Assembly (NCBI GenBank): GCA_002633005.1
Contig: NMRA01000143.1
Span: 523,206-587,205 of the forward strand
Reading direction: 5' to 3'
Length of the DNA stretch: 64,000 bases
Source: Phoronis australis
Taxonomy: Eukaryota; Phoronida; Phoronidae
Within the stretch, counting starts at the first letter, position 1; every line of letters starts with the position of its first letter. The notes below the pieces were generated by a model, which saw only the letters and a program-made list of their open reading frames with translations, was not told the origin of the DNA and ran no database searches. Both the position numbers and the translations under genes were made by a program. This document shows, piece after piece, positions 1-12,800 of this stretch.

Positions 1-290
1 AGAGAAGAAAGTTAGTAAAGCTGACATTGTCACATCACATCGAGTGACACTGTCTCGTCAATTCAGGACACAATATGGCGGAAGAGTAAACTTTTATTTT
101 CTTGTTTTTTCGTAACAGATATGTAGCATCGAACTACCGGGTATTGTCTGTTCACGTTCGAGTTCTGTGCCATAGCTGTCAGCAGACAAAATTTTGAAAA
201 ATTCTGTGCATTCACAATGATATTTAAAGACCTTGAAAAGGTAGGAAAATTTTGTGAATTGTTTTTGTCTGAATGAAACTTTACTGAAAT

Positions 291-478
291 TATTGGGTCA
301 TGCAATGATGATGAGAGAAAGTACTAGTATATCATTGGGTCATGCAATGATGATGAGACAAAGTATATCATTGGGTCATGCAATGATGATGAAACAAAGT
401 ATTTCATTGGGTCATGTAATGATGATGAAACAACGTATATCACTGGGTCATACAATGATGATGAGAAAAAATATATTT
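291..478 (+). repeat. 36-bp minisatellite, five units
   Basis: Five tandem units of ATTGGGTCATGCAATGATGA... followed by a short purine-rich piece; the first unit is slightly longer. The open frame across it is a by-product of the 36-bp period. Confidence 0.9.
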
Positions 479-3084
479 TTCAGTGAAATTTATTGAACCC
501 AACAGTAACTGAACAGTTAAGAAGCCAAATAAACAAAAACATGCGCATCAAATTAGAATTTACGAGGAGACACTCACTATTTGTTGGCATAGGAAATAAA
601 AAAAATACACCATGCAAAGAACAAAAATTCAGCACCTCGCACATTCAATACTGTCCTGTTTAGAACAGGGGTTTGGTAATAATCTAAGTATTAATGTCAA
701 GCAGCATTTCACGTCAAATACCGTCAAAAAGTAATATTAATGTTACGATTTATTACTCAGGCAACAGAAACCATACATCTTGAAATTTGAAGAATGCAAC
801 AGTATCTCAAAGAGTTAACAGACGGTAATGAGACTTACCATCAGTAAAAGCAGCTTGGCCACCAAATAATAGGAGTATTTTTCTATATCAGGTTACCATT
901 ATAACCTGAAATTGATATTCAAAGCAATTTGTAAGCAACATTGACAACCTTCACATATCAGCTGTACCAGGACACGTAAAGAACAACTAACAGAACATTG
1001 CAAAACTGCAAGTTCATAAGTTTCACCAGTAGAACCAGAGAGCACCACTAGCCAAAGTATTTCATGCGCTCAAACAGGCTTGACTGTATTCACTTCACAT
1101 GAATGGTCACAGCACATAGACTGAGAAAATTGCCATAGCCATTTCCTCGCTGCGAAATGAGGTGGTGTACCATATGAATTTTTAGGAAGGAACAAGAGCA
1201 GAGCTTTGATATGCGTCCACCGTGTGCAGTTCTGAACTTAACACATAATATCGTGCACAAGCGTGAAAAAGTGCAGACACAAAGCCAAGCCTTCCCACAG
1301 ATGTTACTGCAAAACAAACGAAAATTACACAAAACAATACACAGCAAAACTGTCAGTCAATGCCACACAAAGTCAAGATGTTCAGTTGCAATTCGCTCCA
1401 ATAAATACCACTTATTTCGGTTTTAAAACAAACATCCCATCACACAATGGCAAATATCATGTAACTCCCATCTACAGAGTGACAACTGTTCAATACCCAT
1501 TCTTACTGTTTCCATGTATTTAGGCCACGCGTATGTATGTGAAGTTGGGCCTATTCACAACTCAATAAGGCTTATGCACCTTTGGGCGAAACGTTCAAAC
1601 AAAAAATATGTGAATGAAGCTTGACCCTTTACAAAACGCGAGATTTTGCACTCAGTTTAGAAACACCTAAAAGGCAAAGTACCCACAAAAAAACTAATTA
1701 ATGCAAATCTACACAGGACAGTCTCCAGCATCAACAAGACAAGCACAGTTACGTGTGCCTATATGCAAAACACTTGTAAGGGTAAAAATGTTCTTAAATA
1801 AAACGCACTACTCCTGATTTAGGTGTACCAGCCTCAATAAGCGCACAATAATATAAAGTATTTATATGGTATATATGTACACCATACTGGTCCCCTTTAA
1901 TCTCCATTGTATATGCATTGAAAAATTGAGATGTATTTTAAATCGAGCTTCTTTGTTTGAAAACGAAATATTTGAGAAGTTAGAAATGGTGCTTGACCTG
2001 CCAATTAAGCTACAGATAGTGGTGAATCTGTAATGAGTATAGTAGCATATGAAGACCGAGCTCTTAATCACTCGCCTATGGGGCAATTGCTCTTAGAGCG
2101 ACACGTTTTAACTTAAAAGACGCTTGACAAAAGGTCACTGTTCAAGACTTGGTGGCAAAATGATTCAGATTAATGGCCACTGGACATGCAACATTAAATA
2201 TGGGCTGAAAATATTAAGGAATCAGAGACTGGCAAAGTGACTATTGTCCAACGACCTGCAGTACAGGCTATAAAACATGACAACATAGACTTGTGAGATC
2301 TAACCGTCAACTAGCCAAAAAGGAGGCAACACACAGGTGATCTCTGCCTGTCTCCAGAAAATGACACTTCATTGCAAACAATTGTTGGGACCAAGGCTGT
2401 TATGTTGATTAAGAATTGTTTGTTTATTGGGCAGATGTCACCAACTATTCAGCTAGTCTTACAAAAGTGAGAATTTCAACTCTTAACATTAAGAGAACGT
2501 GGCGTTCACTTTCCCTGCTACATAGCCCATAATTATCAATATTCAGTGAGTCAATCTACATATGCCATCTGGAAAAATAGGTCATTCCAAAAGTTTTAAG
2601 AGACCTCACCATGCCGATCTCAAACTTTGGTACCAAATAAACATGGGTTTTCCAAACTGCAATGAAAGCCAGTCTTTTGGAAAATACACTTGTTGAATGA
2701 AACTTCACAGCTCTGACTAACGTCTTTGTAAGTGCCATTTTTAACAGTGCAACTGCACCGATAATCTCTTTACTAAGATGAATCATTTAGATGCAGTGGC
2801 AAGCGTAACTCAAAATTTAGTTCCCACGCCTCTTATCACTTAGAAATCCCCTGCCAGGCACTTAAACCAGTTGGCAAAAGAGCAATCCCCACACAAAGAT
2901 GAGTAAGAGATGCCTTTATATTGCAGCACTCAATGCATATTAACCACCGTTCCGAGACTTGAACCAGGGAGCATCAGTGCCCGAGTCAAGCGTCCAAACA
3001 CATCGGCCTATAAGCAATAGTCCATTAGAAAGTGATTTAGAGGCTTGACTTGACCTCGAGTTACACTCAGAACTGGAAATATAC
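479..3084. other. No gene recognised
   Basis: AT-rich DNA with frequent stops in all frames. I see no domain, splice-linked open frames or repeat boundary that I can support. Confidence 0.5.
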
Positions 3085-3955
3085 AACAAGAGCAACGCGG
3101 AGCATTGAAATGCGCCCACGAACGCATCGCAAATGCTGTGCTTTAAGGGGGTTTTGTTTGTATCATCGAAATGGCCACTAGGTGGCGCAAAATATGTGGA
3201 ATCTGTCTGAAAACCAGAAAATGTCGCCGTTTCTTTAAAAGAAAGCCATTTACCAAATTTCATTAAAATTCAGAGAAACAGAGGAAAACGAAAAAATGAA
3301 ATTGCCACTAGGGGGCCACAGTGTTTGTCGGATCCGTCTTCTCTTGTTAACTTCATATAAATACACGTGCTAAATTTAATAAAGATCCTGCAAAGGGCTT
3401 AGGAGATACAGGTATGGGTGCAAAAAAACAAAACCGCCACTAGGAGTCGCTTCAGCACTCGAAGTCATCGGAAAATCGTCAACTGTCCCCTTCATAGAAA
3501 GAACATACATACCACCTTTCACAATCATCCTTAGAGCAGTTTGGTTGACAGAGGAACGGACGCCAAAAAAACTCGAAAGACTCGAAAACAACAAAAATGG
3601 CCACTAGGCGGCACAAACTACGAATCCATCCGAAAATGAGAGGATAGTGTCATCTCACTAATAGATGACTATGTGCCAAATTTTATGGAAATCTGTTGAG
3701 GACCTTTGAACATACAGAGGTAAACGTAATAAACTAAAACTGCCACTAGGGGGCACACCAGAACACCGATCTGTACGAAAATCGTCGACGTCCATTGCCA
3801 CTAAGGGGCACAGTGGTATTCGGGTCGGTCCGAAACTCGTCACCCTCTGTCGTCAACCCCATAGGAACACTCTTGCCATATTTCAATAAGATCCTGCTAG
3901 GGGTTTAAGACATACAGCTGCGGACGCCGAACGCCCAGACAGAGATGACGGCAAT
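3085..3955 (+). mobile_element. Family A element, copy 1 (CTCF-motif-rich repeat)
   Basis: Starts with the family head CAAGAGCAACGCGGAGC...GAAATGCGCCCAC and ends at AGATGACGGCA without the usual tail. Internally it is built of diverged units of roughly 130-150 bp, each with a GCCACTAGGKGGCRC-like block (near 3175, 3305, 3437, 3600, 3740, 3798) and a segment resembling CCAAATTTCATGAAAATCCG. No coding capacity is seen. Confidence 0.85.
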
Positions 3956-5100
3956 AACAATTCCTAACACCACTCTAAAAATTCTCTTGCCACCTTCCTT
4001 GGCAACTAGCCAGTGAAATTCTACTCGCCCTGTGCCAGTGCCTTAGCAGTCACACCGGGGACTGGGGGAGTGGCTAAGTATATCCTTGCCCTTGGGGATG
4101 AGAAGGTGATTTCTAAAGTAAACGAAGGAAACAAGTTTCAGTAGGTCACCGTCAGTGCGTGACCGTGAACGAGGCGAACACGCATCGCATGCACTACATT
4201 AGTCATTACTTGTACGGTGTAAAAGAGGAGTGTTCTAAAAAGATTATAACACGTTTAATAAGCTCCCGGTGGCAATCAATGGTGGAGCTTAGGCTGCTGG
4301 ACCTGTACTCCAGACTGGAGCCGTCTTCGCCGTCGCCGTCGGCTCCATCTGATCACAGGCAACTGATTCGATTCGGACGTCCAAATATTGTTGAGCTACA
4401 GCCAACGAAAAGTTTGGGAGGTACTAAAACTCACCAGATATAATACTGTAGTGTAGAATGTCTAAAGTATGCTATAAATTGTCTTATTGTATTTAGGCTA
4501 CTTTAAAAAAGGAATTCGTGTCATTTTTAGTAAATCCGGAAGTTACTGCTTAATAATACTTTCTTTGCGAAAGAGTGAACACTAGCATTTCAACAAAAGA
4601 CAGTCGGGCGAGCACGGTCCAAAGGATGGACCAAAGAAAGTGCATTACCCATTACACAGAAAATGTAAAAGGGTGCCCCATTTCAAGTCATATAGGACCT
4701 CATCGACAAATCTATAATACTATGCTTTCTGAAAACTAAAAGCCTGTAGAATTTCATTTTGGCTGTATGCGGTCAATGATTTTCCGGTGACACTCGTTGA
4801 TTTTCGTTTAATGCAAATCGTAGGGTATTTAACCGCCTCGCCATTTACTACCGGTAACCTAACAGCTAAAATGTAGACTCTAAAAAAGTAAACAACAAGT
4901 CAGCTATTTTGGGAAGCCTTCATCCTTTTGTTTTAGTGTTTATTTTCTTTCACGGCGGCTAAAATTGGCTGAATATTCGTCGAGCGACTTTGGGTCAGTA
5001 TAGACCAACTAAAGTATCTCAATATATGAATTATAAACCAACAAAGGAAATCAACATAAAAAATATGGCGCAATTTCAACATCAACGTCGCATATCACAT
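3956..5100. other. No gene recognised; one short unassigned open frame
   Basis: A plus-strand frame at 4159-4443 (internal ATG with MVELRLLDLYSRL) has a Ser/Pro run but no known motif. Nothing around it supports it as a gene. Confidence 0.4.
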
Positions 5101-5800
5101 CTGACGTAGCCAAGTCAAGTTATTTTTGAAATTCATCCTGGTACGGGAATTGGGGATAGTTAGGCCTATAAAAGATCTTTAACCCAGCCGCAGAGCGTCT
5201 AAAGCCGCGCACCGTACCAGTGACTGCTGGCAACTCATCGGAGACTCAACTTTAACATCCTTCGCCGCAGAGATAACAACTCTTGGGCTGTCTCCGGTGA
5301 GCCCATTCTTTGTTGAATGATGTTTAGGTAAATAAATGGCCACATTTGTATACAAGTGTGACAGTTCCTATTTTTGTGACGAGGGATTAACATTATTTTT
5401 TTCATTCACGACAGCCAGCAATGCCGCTCCCAGAATGCGATGAGCGCCCTCCAGAAGCACACTGCGTCACGGTGTTTATCACTGAGTTCGTCAAAAAATG
5501 AACACGATGCAGAGCTGAACAAGATACGAGAGCAGAAGAGATAACCCTGGAACGGGAACGGTTTGATATGGCCGGAAGAAGAGAATGGGACATAACGGCG
5601 ACATCCCGTTGCTCCCAACTTGATTGTAGCCCAACAACAAGTTGGGAAGTTAGTATCCCCCGTAGCCAATTAACTCCATTCTGACGTTGATGCCGTTGGA
5701 GGGCCTGCGCTCTTTTGTTTGCTCTAATCTTCGATCAGATCGTATCTAGCCTGACTGGGGGTGGGCTGATAAAAATTAAAGTCAAGTTAAGCCAGATATT
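5101..5800 (+). mobile_element. Probable LTR-retrotransposon remnant
   Basis: A TATA-like CCTATAAAAG at about 5164 is followed about 160 bp later by a polyadenylation-like AATAAA near 5330. Then comes a degenerate gag-like stretch (in pieces, MPLPECDERPPEAH, then after a frameshift LERERFDMAGRREWD) full of stops. The arrangement suggests LTR plus gag start. No second LTR or pol found. Low certainty. Confidence 0.3.
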
Positions 5801-8056
5801 ATCGCAAGTTCAGCACCCCTCACGTCTGGAAACTTAAGTTACTGACAGGACGCTGTAATGGAGACAGACTTCAAATAGACTCGGAGAAGAAAGAAAGGGA
5901 AGATAAAAATTGACTAAATTGAATTGACTGTTGTGTTAAATGTTATGAGAATGAAAATAAGAGACGTAGAGTGACTTTTAAATTTTTTGTAAACGAGCAG
6001 ATATATAAGTGAACACACCCTAGTCAGTTATTCTGTTCACGTTTACTTTCATATCAGTCACGCCAAAATTATATAGCTGTTACGAAACCCATTTTTGTTA
6101 CTGTAATGTGAATCGGCACGTGCAATTTAAGTAAGCGTCATAATTCACGTTCTGCCGTTTGCGAAACTTCGACATTGATCTACCTTTTGAACTTTCTATA
6201 TGTCAGAGGTCACTGTTGAAGTAGCGCGGTAGGTGAATACAGAAAACTTTGACATGGCCGTATTTCCCTCGACAGATTCAACGCGTATGGAATAAAAATG
6301 TGTAATTAATAAAAAGCATATCAAAACTTACAAGAAAATCTTGTTCTTTTTTGCTTGTGTTAAATGAAACGTGATCACGCATCACGTCGTTTTCTGACTG
6401 CGTCGTCATATAGGCCCCGGCCTACGTAGGCCTATAAGCTTGTGCCGCACAAATCCCATTTTGGAATAAATTGGCAATACGTCGGTGCATGGGCGCGTTC
6501 ATCCAATTTTGAGGCTCTGTAGATATTCGCTGACATCTAGTCAATCGTCTCTACAGCCTTTGTCGATCTCTCGTTTCGCACGGTCGTTCAACTGCACTTA
6601 ATTCAGTCAGGGTAGGCCTATGTCTAACTCATCCGGTTGCGGTTGAAATGAAATCACACTTGTTCTCAAGAGGGAGTACTAGTCTTAACCATAGATTATA
6701 GACAACAGATTCGCAACTCTATGGTCTTAACCTATATGGAGTTTCTGTAAGGTAGAAGTTGAAATAGCTTCAGCATACCCGGAATTCCGATACTCCAAGT
6801 TCATCAATGATAGCTAAATATGACAAGCTCAAGCCTTTGGTGACCTTACTGGCCAAAAACACGAAACGACTTGCATATGCAGTTAATCCGAGAAGATATT
6901 GCGTTATATTCAAGCTAAATCCGCGACCTTACATCCGAAAACGTTGCATTTTTAAATGATCTCTTAATGCATCTCCTTATGACAGATATTTCTAATAGAA
7001 GTATATCTCGAATTGAAGCAGTACCCTGAAATTAACATAGGTCGTGTTATATATCAACGAAAAACTGAGTTCGATATTTGCTTACTTGGCGGAATGAAAT
7101 TGGTCCAAGTCTGTTGGTTTGCTGTGAATGTGTCTCTGTACGTACAGACGAAACGAGTTGCCACATAATGTACACACGTGTATCTCGTAAGAAGCTCGCG
7201 GCCTAAAATATGGCCCTACGCATGCTACTTTTTGAATTTTCAATTCACGGAGCACTAATCATGTGGTTCTTTGAGGGTGACTTTTAAACTTTTATAGTTA
7301 CGTAGATAATTCTGAAATTTGGTGTAGAGATAGACAACTTGGATTACATGACGAGTGTTTTTCTTACTGACGACTATCTTGAGTAATTTGAGACTTTCCG
7401 AAAGAATTCTCTGCCACTAATTAATTTCTCGTGGCGTGTACTGATTTGGCATCATTTGGCTGATATTTTCGAAATTTGATGCGTTTTTTGGGCGCTATCA
7501 GCAATGTACCGTTTGCTTCCCGCTCCAACTTACTTATCTAGTTATTCAAAATCTAGTGATTTGTAACTTAAGGTCTGATTCTTAGCTGTTTGTTTTCATT
7601 CATACATCCTAGTCAGTCGCACTTTTAGTTTGGACAAGGTGGAATTTTCACAACATGTATAACATAAAAACTGAAGGTCTATTGTTAAGGGTAAATTTGC
7701 ACCAAAATGGTGTTGTGGCCGTCTCCCATTTTTCTATCGGCGGAGCCCTAGTTCCTTTGTGGTTAAGGGATTATTCTGAAATCGACCAAATTGTTTTCTC
7801 GTGCCATACTTTCGGCCTTCCGTGGCGTTTCCTCATGAAATGTATGGCGGTATGTGAACGGGTTTCATCAAGTGCTACCTGAACAATGCCATCAGTTTTT
7901 CATACTGACGTATTATTCCCGATTCATTTCAGATTTACTGTCAGAGCTAGCAACTGACAAATCCCTCGCTGCACATTTGGTCCGATCGACATGAAATTTG
8001 TGACATGCTTTTGGGCGAAATAGGGCACAAGATGGCCACGTGCCGTCATTACCGAA
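5801..8056. other. No gene recognised
   Basis: AT-rich DNA with only short open frames and no motif I recognise. Confidence 0.45.
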
Positions 8057-9208
8057 CAAGAGCAACGCGGAGCGTTGAAATGCGCCCACAATTGCACCGC
8101 ATACGGTATCCTTCTAGGGTTGTTTATTGGTACCATAAAGTGGCCAGTAGAGGGCATACTTTGCAAAATGGAAAGGCATGGTCATTGTCTCCTCAATAGG
8201 CTAGGGGCAAAATGTGAGTAATCTTCATAATACAAGCACATCCTATACACCAGTTGCTTAAAGCACCACAGAAACATANNNNNNNNNNNNNNNNNNNNNN
8301 NNNNNNNNNNNNNNNNNNNNNNNNNNNNNNNNNNNNNNNNNNNNNNNNNNNNNNNNNNNNNNNNNNNNNNNNNNNNNNNNNNNNNNNNNNNNNNNNNNNN
8401 NNNNNNNNNNNNNNNNNNNNNNNNNNNNNNNNNNNNNNNNNNNNNNNNNNNNNNNNNNNNNNNNNNNNNNNNNNNNNNNNNNNNNNNNNNNNNNNNNNNN
8501 NNNNNNNNNNNNNNNNNNNNNNNNNNNNNNNNNNNNNNNNNNNNNNNNNNNNNNNNNNNNNNNNNNNNNNNNNNNNNNNNNNNNNNNNNNNNNNNNNNNN
8601 NNNNNNNNNNNNNNNNNNNNNNNNNNNNNNNNNNNNNNNNNNNNNNNNNNNNNNNNNNNNNNNNNNNNNNNNNNNNNNNNNNNNNNNNNNNNNNNNNNNN
8701 NNNNNNNNNNNNNNNNNNNNNNNNNNNNNNNNNNNNNNNNNNNNNNNNNNNNNNNNNNNNNNNNNNNNNNNNNNNNNNNNNNNNNNNNNNNNNNNNNCTT
8801 TGAGCGGTTTGGTTGATAGAGGGGTGGACGCACAAAAACAGACTCGAAAACACTAAAAATGGCCACTAGGTGGCGCAAACTATGTCGAATCCATCTGAAA
8901 ACGACAGGATAGCGTCATCTCACTACTAGGTGCCTACATACCAAATTTCATGAAAATCCGTTCAGGACTTTTGAAGATACAAAGGTAAGCGTAAAAAACT
9001 AAAATTGCCACTAGGGGGCACACCGGTAGTCGGATCCGTCCGAAAGTTCGCACATGCCGTCCTATTCATGAATGGAACATATGTGCCAAATTTCATGAAC
9101 GTATGTCAAAGGGTTTTGGAGATAGAGCAGCGGACGCCGGATGGACGCCGCCCGGACGGACAGAGATGACGGCATAATGCGTCCACATATAAATATGTGG
9201 GCGCATAA
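8057..9208 (+). mobile_element. Family A element, copy 2 (contains assembly gap)
   Basis: Head CAAGAGCAACGCGGAGCGTT at 8057; tail CCACATATAAATATGTGGGC near 9182-9201. CTCF-like blocks are near 8143 (weak), 8860 and 9007. The TGCGCCCAC near the head and GTGGGCGCA at the tail are inverted, so the ends may act as short terminal inverted repeats. Confidence 0.88.
8279..8797. other. Assembly gap
   Basis: A run of 519 Ns inside a family A element. Open frames crossing it on either strand are artefacts. Confidence 0.99.
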
Positions 9209-9844
9209 TAAGCGTTTGCGGAGAGAAAAGTCCTCGAGATTGGCTGATGACTAAGGTCTGACACTGGTACGATTCTCAGGCTTCAGCTCAGTCAAACGTC
9301 TTAAAGAGTTCGTTAACATTGGGGGGTCCTATACCATTCCTACAGCACCCCAGGTGCCTAGTAATTGATGCGAAAATGCGTGCCTGCTCGGACACATTTC
9401 TGAGAAATATTGTCAACTTGGCCACAAATCTTACCCATGGTCATAACACTGTTCCATAAACACAGGCGTGTAATGCAATTGCGTGTAATTTAAGCAACTC
9501 ATTATATTCATGTAAATTTTTTGGCACCCAAATATAATGTTCATGCAGCGTGCTGGGCTTAAAGTGTTTACTGGCAATTACAGTTTCCAGAATACATTAC
9601 AGCAACAAAAGAGGGATGTAGACACATGCCTTGCTCCTAGAATGATATTGAAAGATGATCCAGTTTCTAAGGACTCAACAGCACTAGGACACTGTCATTG
9701 CTATATATTGCATTAGCAGTTCGTTTTTGTACAAACCAGTAATGAAACACACTGAGACTGGTTCATTCATCAACCATGTACCCATCAGTCCAATACGCAA
9801 CAGGTTTAAGAAACCAAGATCAGGTACAGGAAATAATGTCTATT
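9209..9844. other. MPHOSPH10 3' flank
   Basis: Lies immediately 3' of the MPHOSPH10 stop codon on the minus strand, so it probably includes the 3' UTR. I found no convincing AATAAA on that strand close to the stop. Confidence 0.4.
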
Positions 9845-12800
9845 TCAAAGTTTAAATTTCTGTGAGTCTTTGATTTTGTCTTTCTTTTTCGTAGATTTTT
9901 CTTTCCTGTTTTTAATCTGAGCAGTCACCTCGTCTTGTAATTGAGAGAAGAACACCTTGGAGGATGTCAAAGAATTCTTTGTCTTGTCACCCTGGAAGCA
10001 ACAAACAAAAAACAATGTCAAATTGTATTCACAAAACAGGTCTGTATTCTGCAAGGCTAATTCAATGACACCAACAAAGATCAGGGTTCTGTGAAAGGCT
10101 GCATTTCGCAGCTTCACTAGAATAAACTAGTGAAACATTTGTAGATGTAATTTGAATGATCAATGTAGAATTTGGTTCTGATGGAGTAATAGTTTATTAT
10201 ATTTTTATTTGTTTTTTAATGTGGTCATATCCTGGGACCTTGTAATTACAAATCTTTAAAGATTGCTTACCAGACTGGAACTTGAACTTGTGACCTTCTA
10301 CAATACATGTAAACTGTCAAGGCCACTGCGACATGTCTGATTGTATTGCTTAGCTTGACAGGTGGTCCTGGTGCCAAGGATTACAGAAGGTCGTGTGTTT
10401 GAGCCCCACTTGGTCAGAAATTTTTTCAAACTAGCCTTGTAATTAATAGGTAACTCGACTGCGACCTCATATGACTCTGCACCCTTAATAGGTCGCATGA
10501 CCCGTGACCACATATGACTCTGCACCCTTAATAGGTCACTCGACTGTGACCTCATATGACTGCACCCTTAATAGGTTACACGATGCTTGACCAAATAGGA
10601 CTCTGCATCCTTATTAGGTCACTCGACACATGACCACATGGCTCTGCACCCTTAACAGGTTACTTGACCTGTGACCAACTAACTTTTTTAACCACTACCC
10701 CTCTCTACCCTTTTACGGATAAAGTTTTATTGACGGTGTTTTGATATTGTTGGGACGCAGTGAGAGGCAATACATGATACGTTTTTTGTTAAATTCTATT
10801 TTATGGTCACATCCAGGGCACATGCTAACGCAAGAATCTTGAAACACCTCACAAAATCACTCGAGTGACAGGCAAGTGTTTCAACCGTATGCTCAGGAGC
10901 TTACCTAGCATAACCATTCAAGTGATTGGTCGGTGAGGTTGGGGTATAATTCAAAGTTTCCATTCCACAAAATCAGTGAAGACGTGTCAACACAAGTGCA
11001 TCGTGATTACCTTAGGTCCATGAAACACAACCAAGAACTTAACTTGTGCAAGTAGAAAAAAACACAACATTTGATGGACATAATACTTTAAGGGTTAGGC
11101 CCATGAGTTAAGCGTCATTTATTGCACCCCCACTCCGCTTCACAAAATGTTTTTATGTCAGCATTGCAACTAATTGCACACAGGTAAAAATGTATTGACA
11201 TTAGACTGAAATTAAACCAATTTGACGTAAGCTAGTGATAAGCACATAGGCAGCATTGTGGGTAACTACTGCCAAATCTGTAAGGGTGCTGTAGTAGTTT
11301 GGGTTGGGGTCAGTGCATGTATGGTTTATTTTAATGTTCAGGCATCCCCAGGCTCCGCTACACACCATTTTGAGGCTCATTGTTATCATCATTCATAGAA
11401 AACACCTTTCGATCATTTATCATTGCTCAGAAATAAAAAATCATTCTTAGAAAATGTCCACTATTGATGACAAACCTTATATAAAAATTATATTCCACAG
11501 TCGATGAATTCTTACGAAACATTTATATCATATTCCATTCACAGAACTGGATGACAAGGTAACAAAAATGTTTGACATGAATTCATAGTAAAGTGTTTCA
11601 TGACAAATTATGACCTATCACAGTTACGTGTGTATTTCTGTGATATCATAGTCACTCACCTTGATGACCGAGATGTTCTTGCTACCTTTACTGTCTCTCT
11701 CCAACCTTTCCATTGCCTTTTCTTTACTATACTTGTTCCCCAGGCCCGGGTTCATCTTCTCCACTAGTTTCTGTCTACGCTCGCGCTCCTCTCGGCGCGC
11801 CCTCTTGGCTGCCCTCTTCTCGCGTCGTTCACGTTTCCTGTCCGTCTCGCTGCGCTCAGTTTTGCCCTTCATCTCTCCTTTTTGTTTTTCCTGCACCAAA
11901 TGATCAGAGCCGTGGTTTATCTTTGGTAATAATGTTTACTACAGCAAATTTCAACACCAATGCAGTAAAAAAAAAAACGTGGCCATGGCTGCATATTCTG
12001 TCCTGTTAGCTTCATTACCCATCCAAAGGACAAAATACCAGGTGAACTTTACTACAGAAACAGAATGCGTTTTTACATAAATTGCAAGTTGCCGTTGTGG
12101 AAAGCACTTTTCATTATTCCAAGAGTTGCTCAATAACATATCAACTTGTAAACGTTTCCAAGAAAGGGCCATAGGTGGAGTTTCTAGGTATTGAATGCTG
12201 TTAATTTTCATAGGCTTTATTGAAATTGATCAAGTTGCAATAATGAAAATTTCAGGCATATCTTAGCGAACAATATCGACAGATTGCAAAAGGCACAAAA
12301 AGAAATTCAAAGCTTTACACAGAAAAGATCCAAAACAACCAAGTTGAATAGTTGTCAACATATAACAATACAGAGAAGAGAGCATTGTTACAGTCTTGTT
12401 ACAGAAATAACAACAGAACTATGGAGAATCACGCAGTCCTTACCTGTATTTCCTCTGGAGCAAGCAGAGCTGCATCACTGACGGCGACGGGAGCTACTTC
12501 CTCCATAGATATGGACGGCATGTTGGACACGATTTTCACTTCAGGAGCGGCCTACAGGGGGCAGCAGAAACATACACAGTACAGTGATGTTCATTTGTGT
12601 AATGCATGTGAAAGGTTGCAAGAATTGAGTATGCCTGGCACTGAGGGGCTGGCTGAACAACCAGTGAATTTATTAGCTTACCCAAGAATAATTGAAATAT
12701 TTAATCATAAAAAGCAAAAAAAAAAAACGAACAACAGGCCGATGTCAGTCCTGTATACAGGGCTTGGAATGATCAATGACAGAAAAGATGAATTTTCTAG

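Noticed and set aside
291-478. CRISPR-like array
   Set aside because: The genome is eukaryotic, and the units are contiguous tandem repeats without unique spacers.
8182-8878. Long open frames on both strands of about 200 codons
   Set aside because: They consist almost entirely of the 519-bp run of Ns; the flanks are family A repeat.
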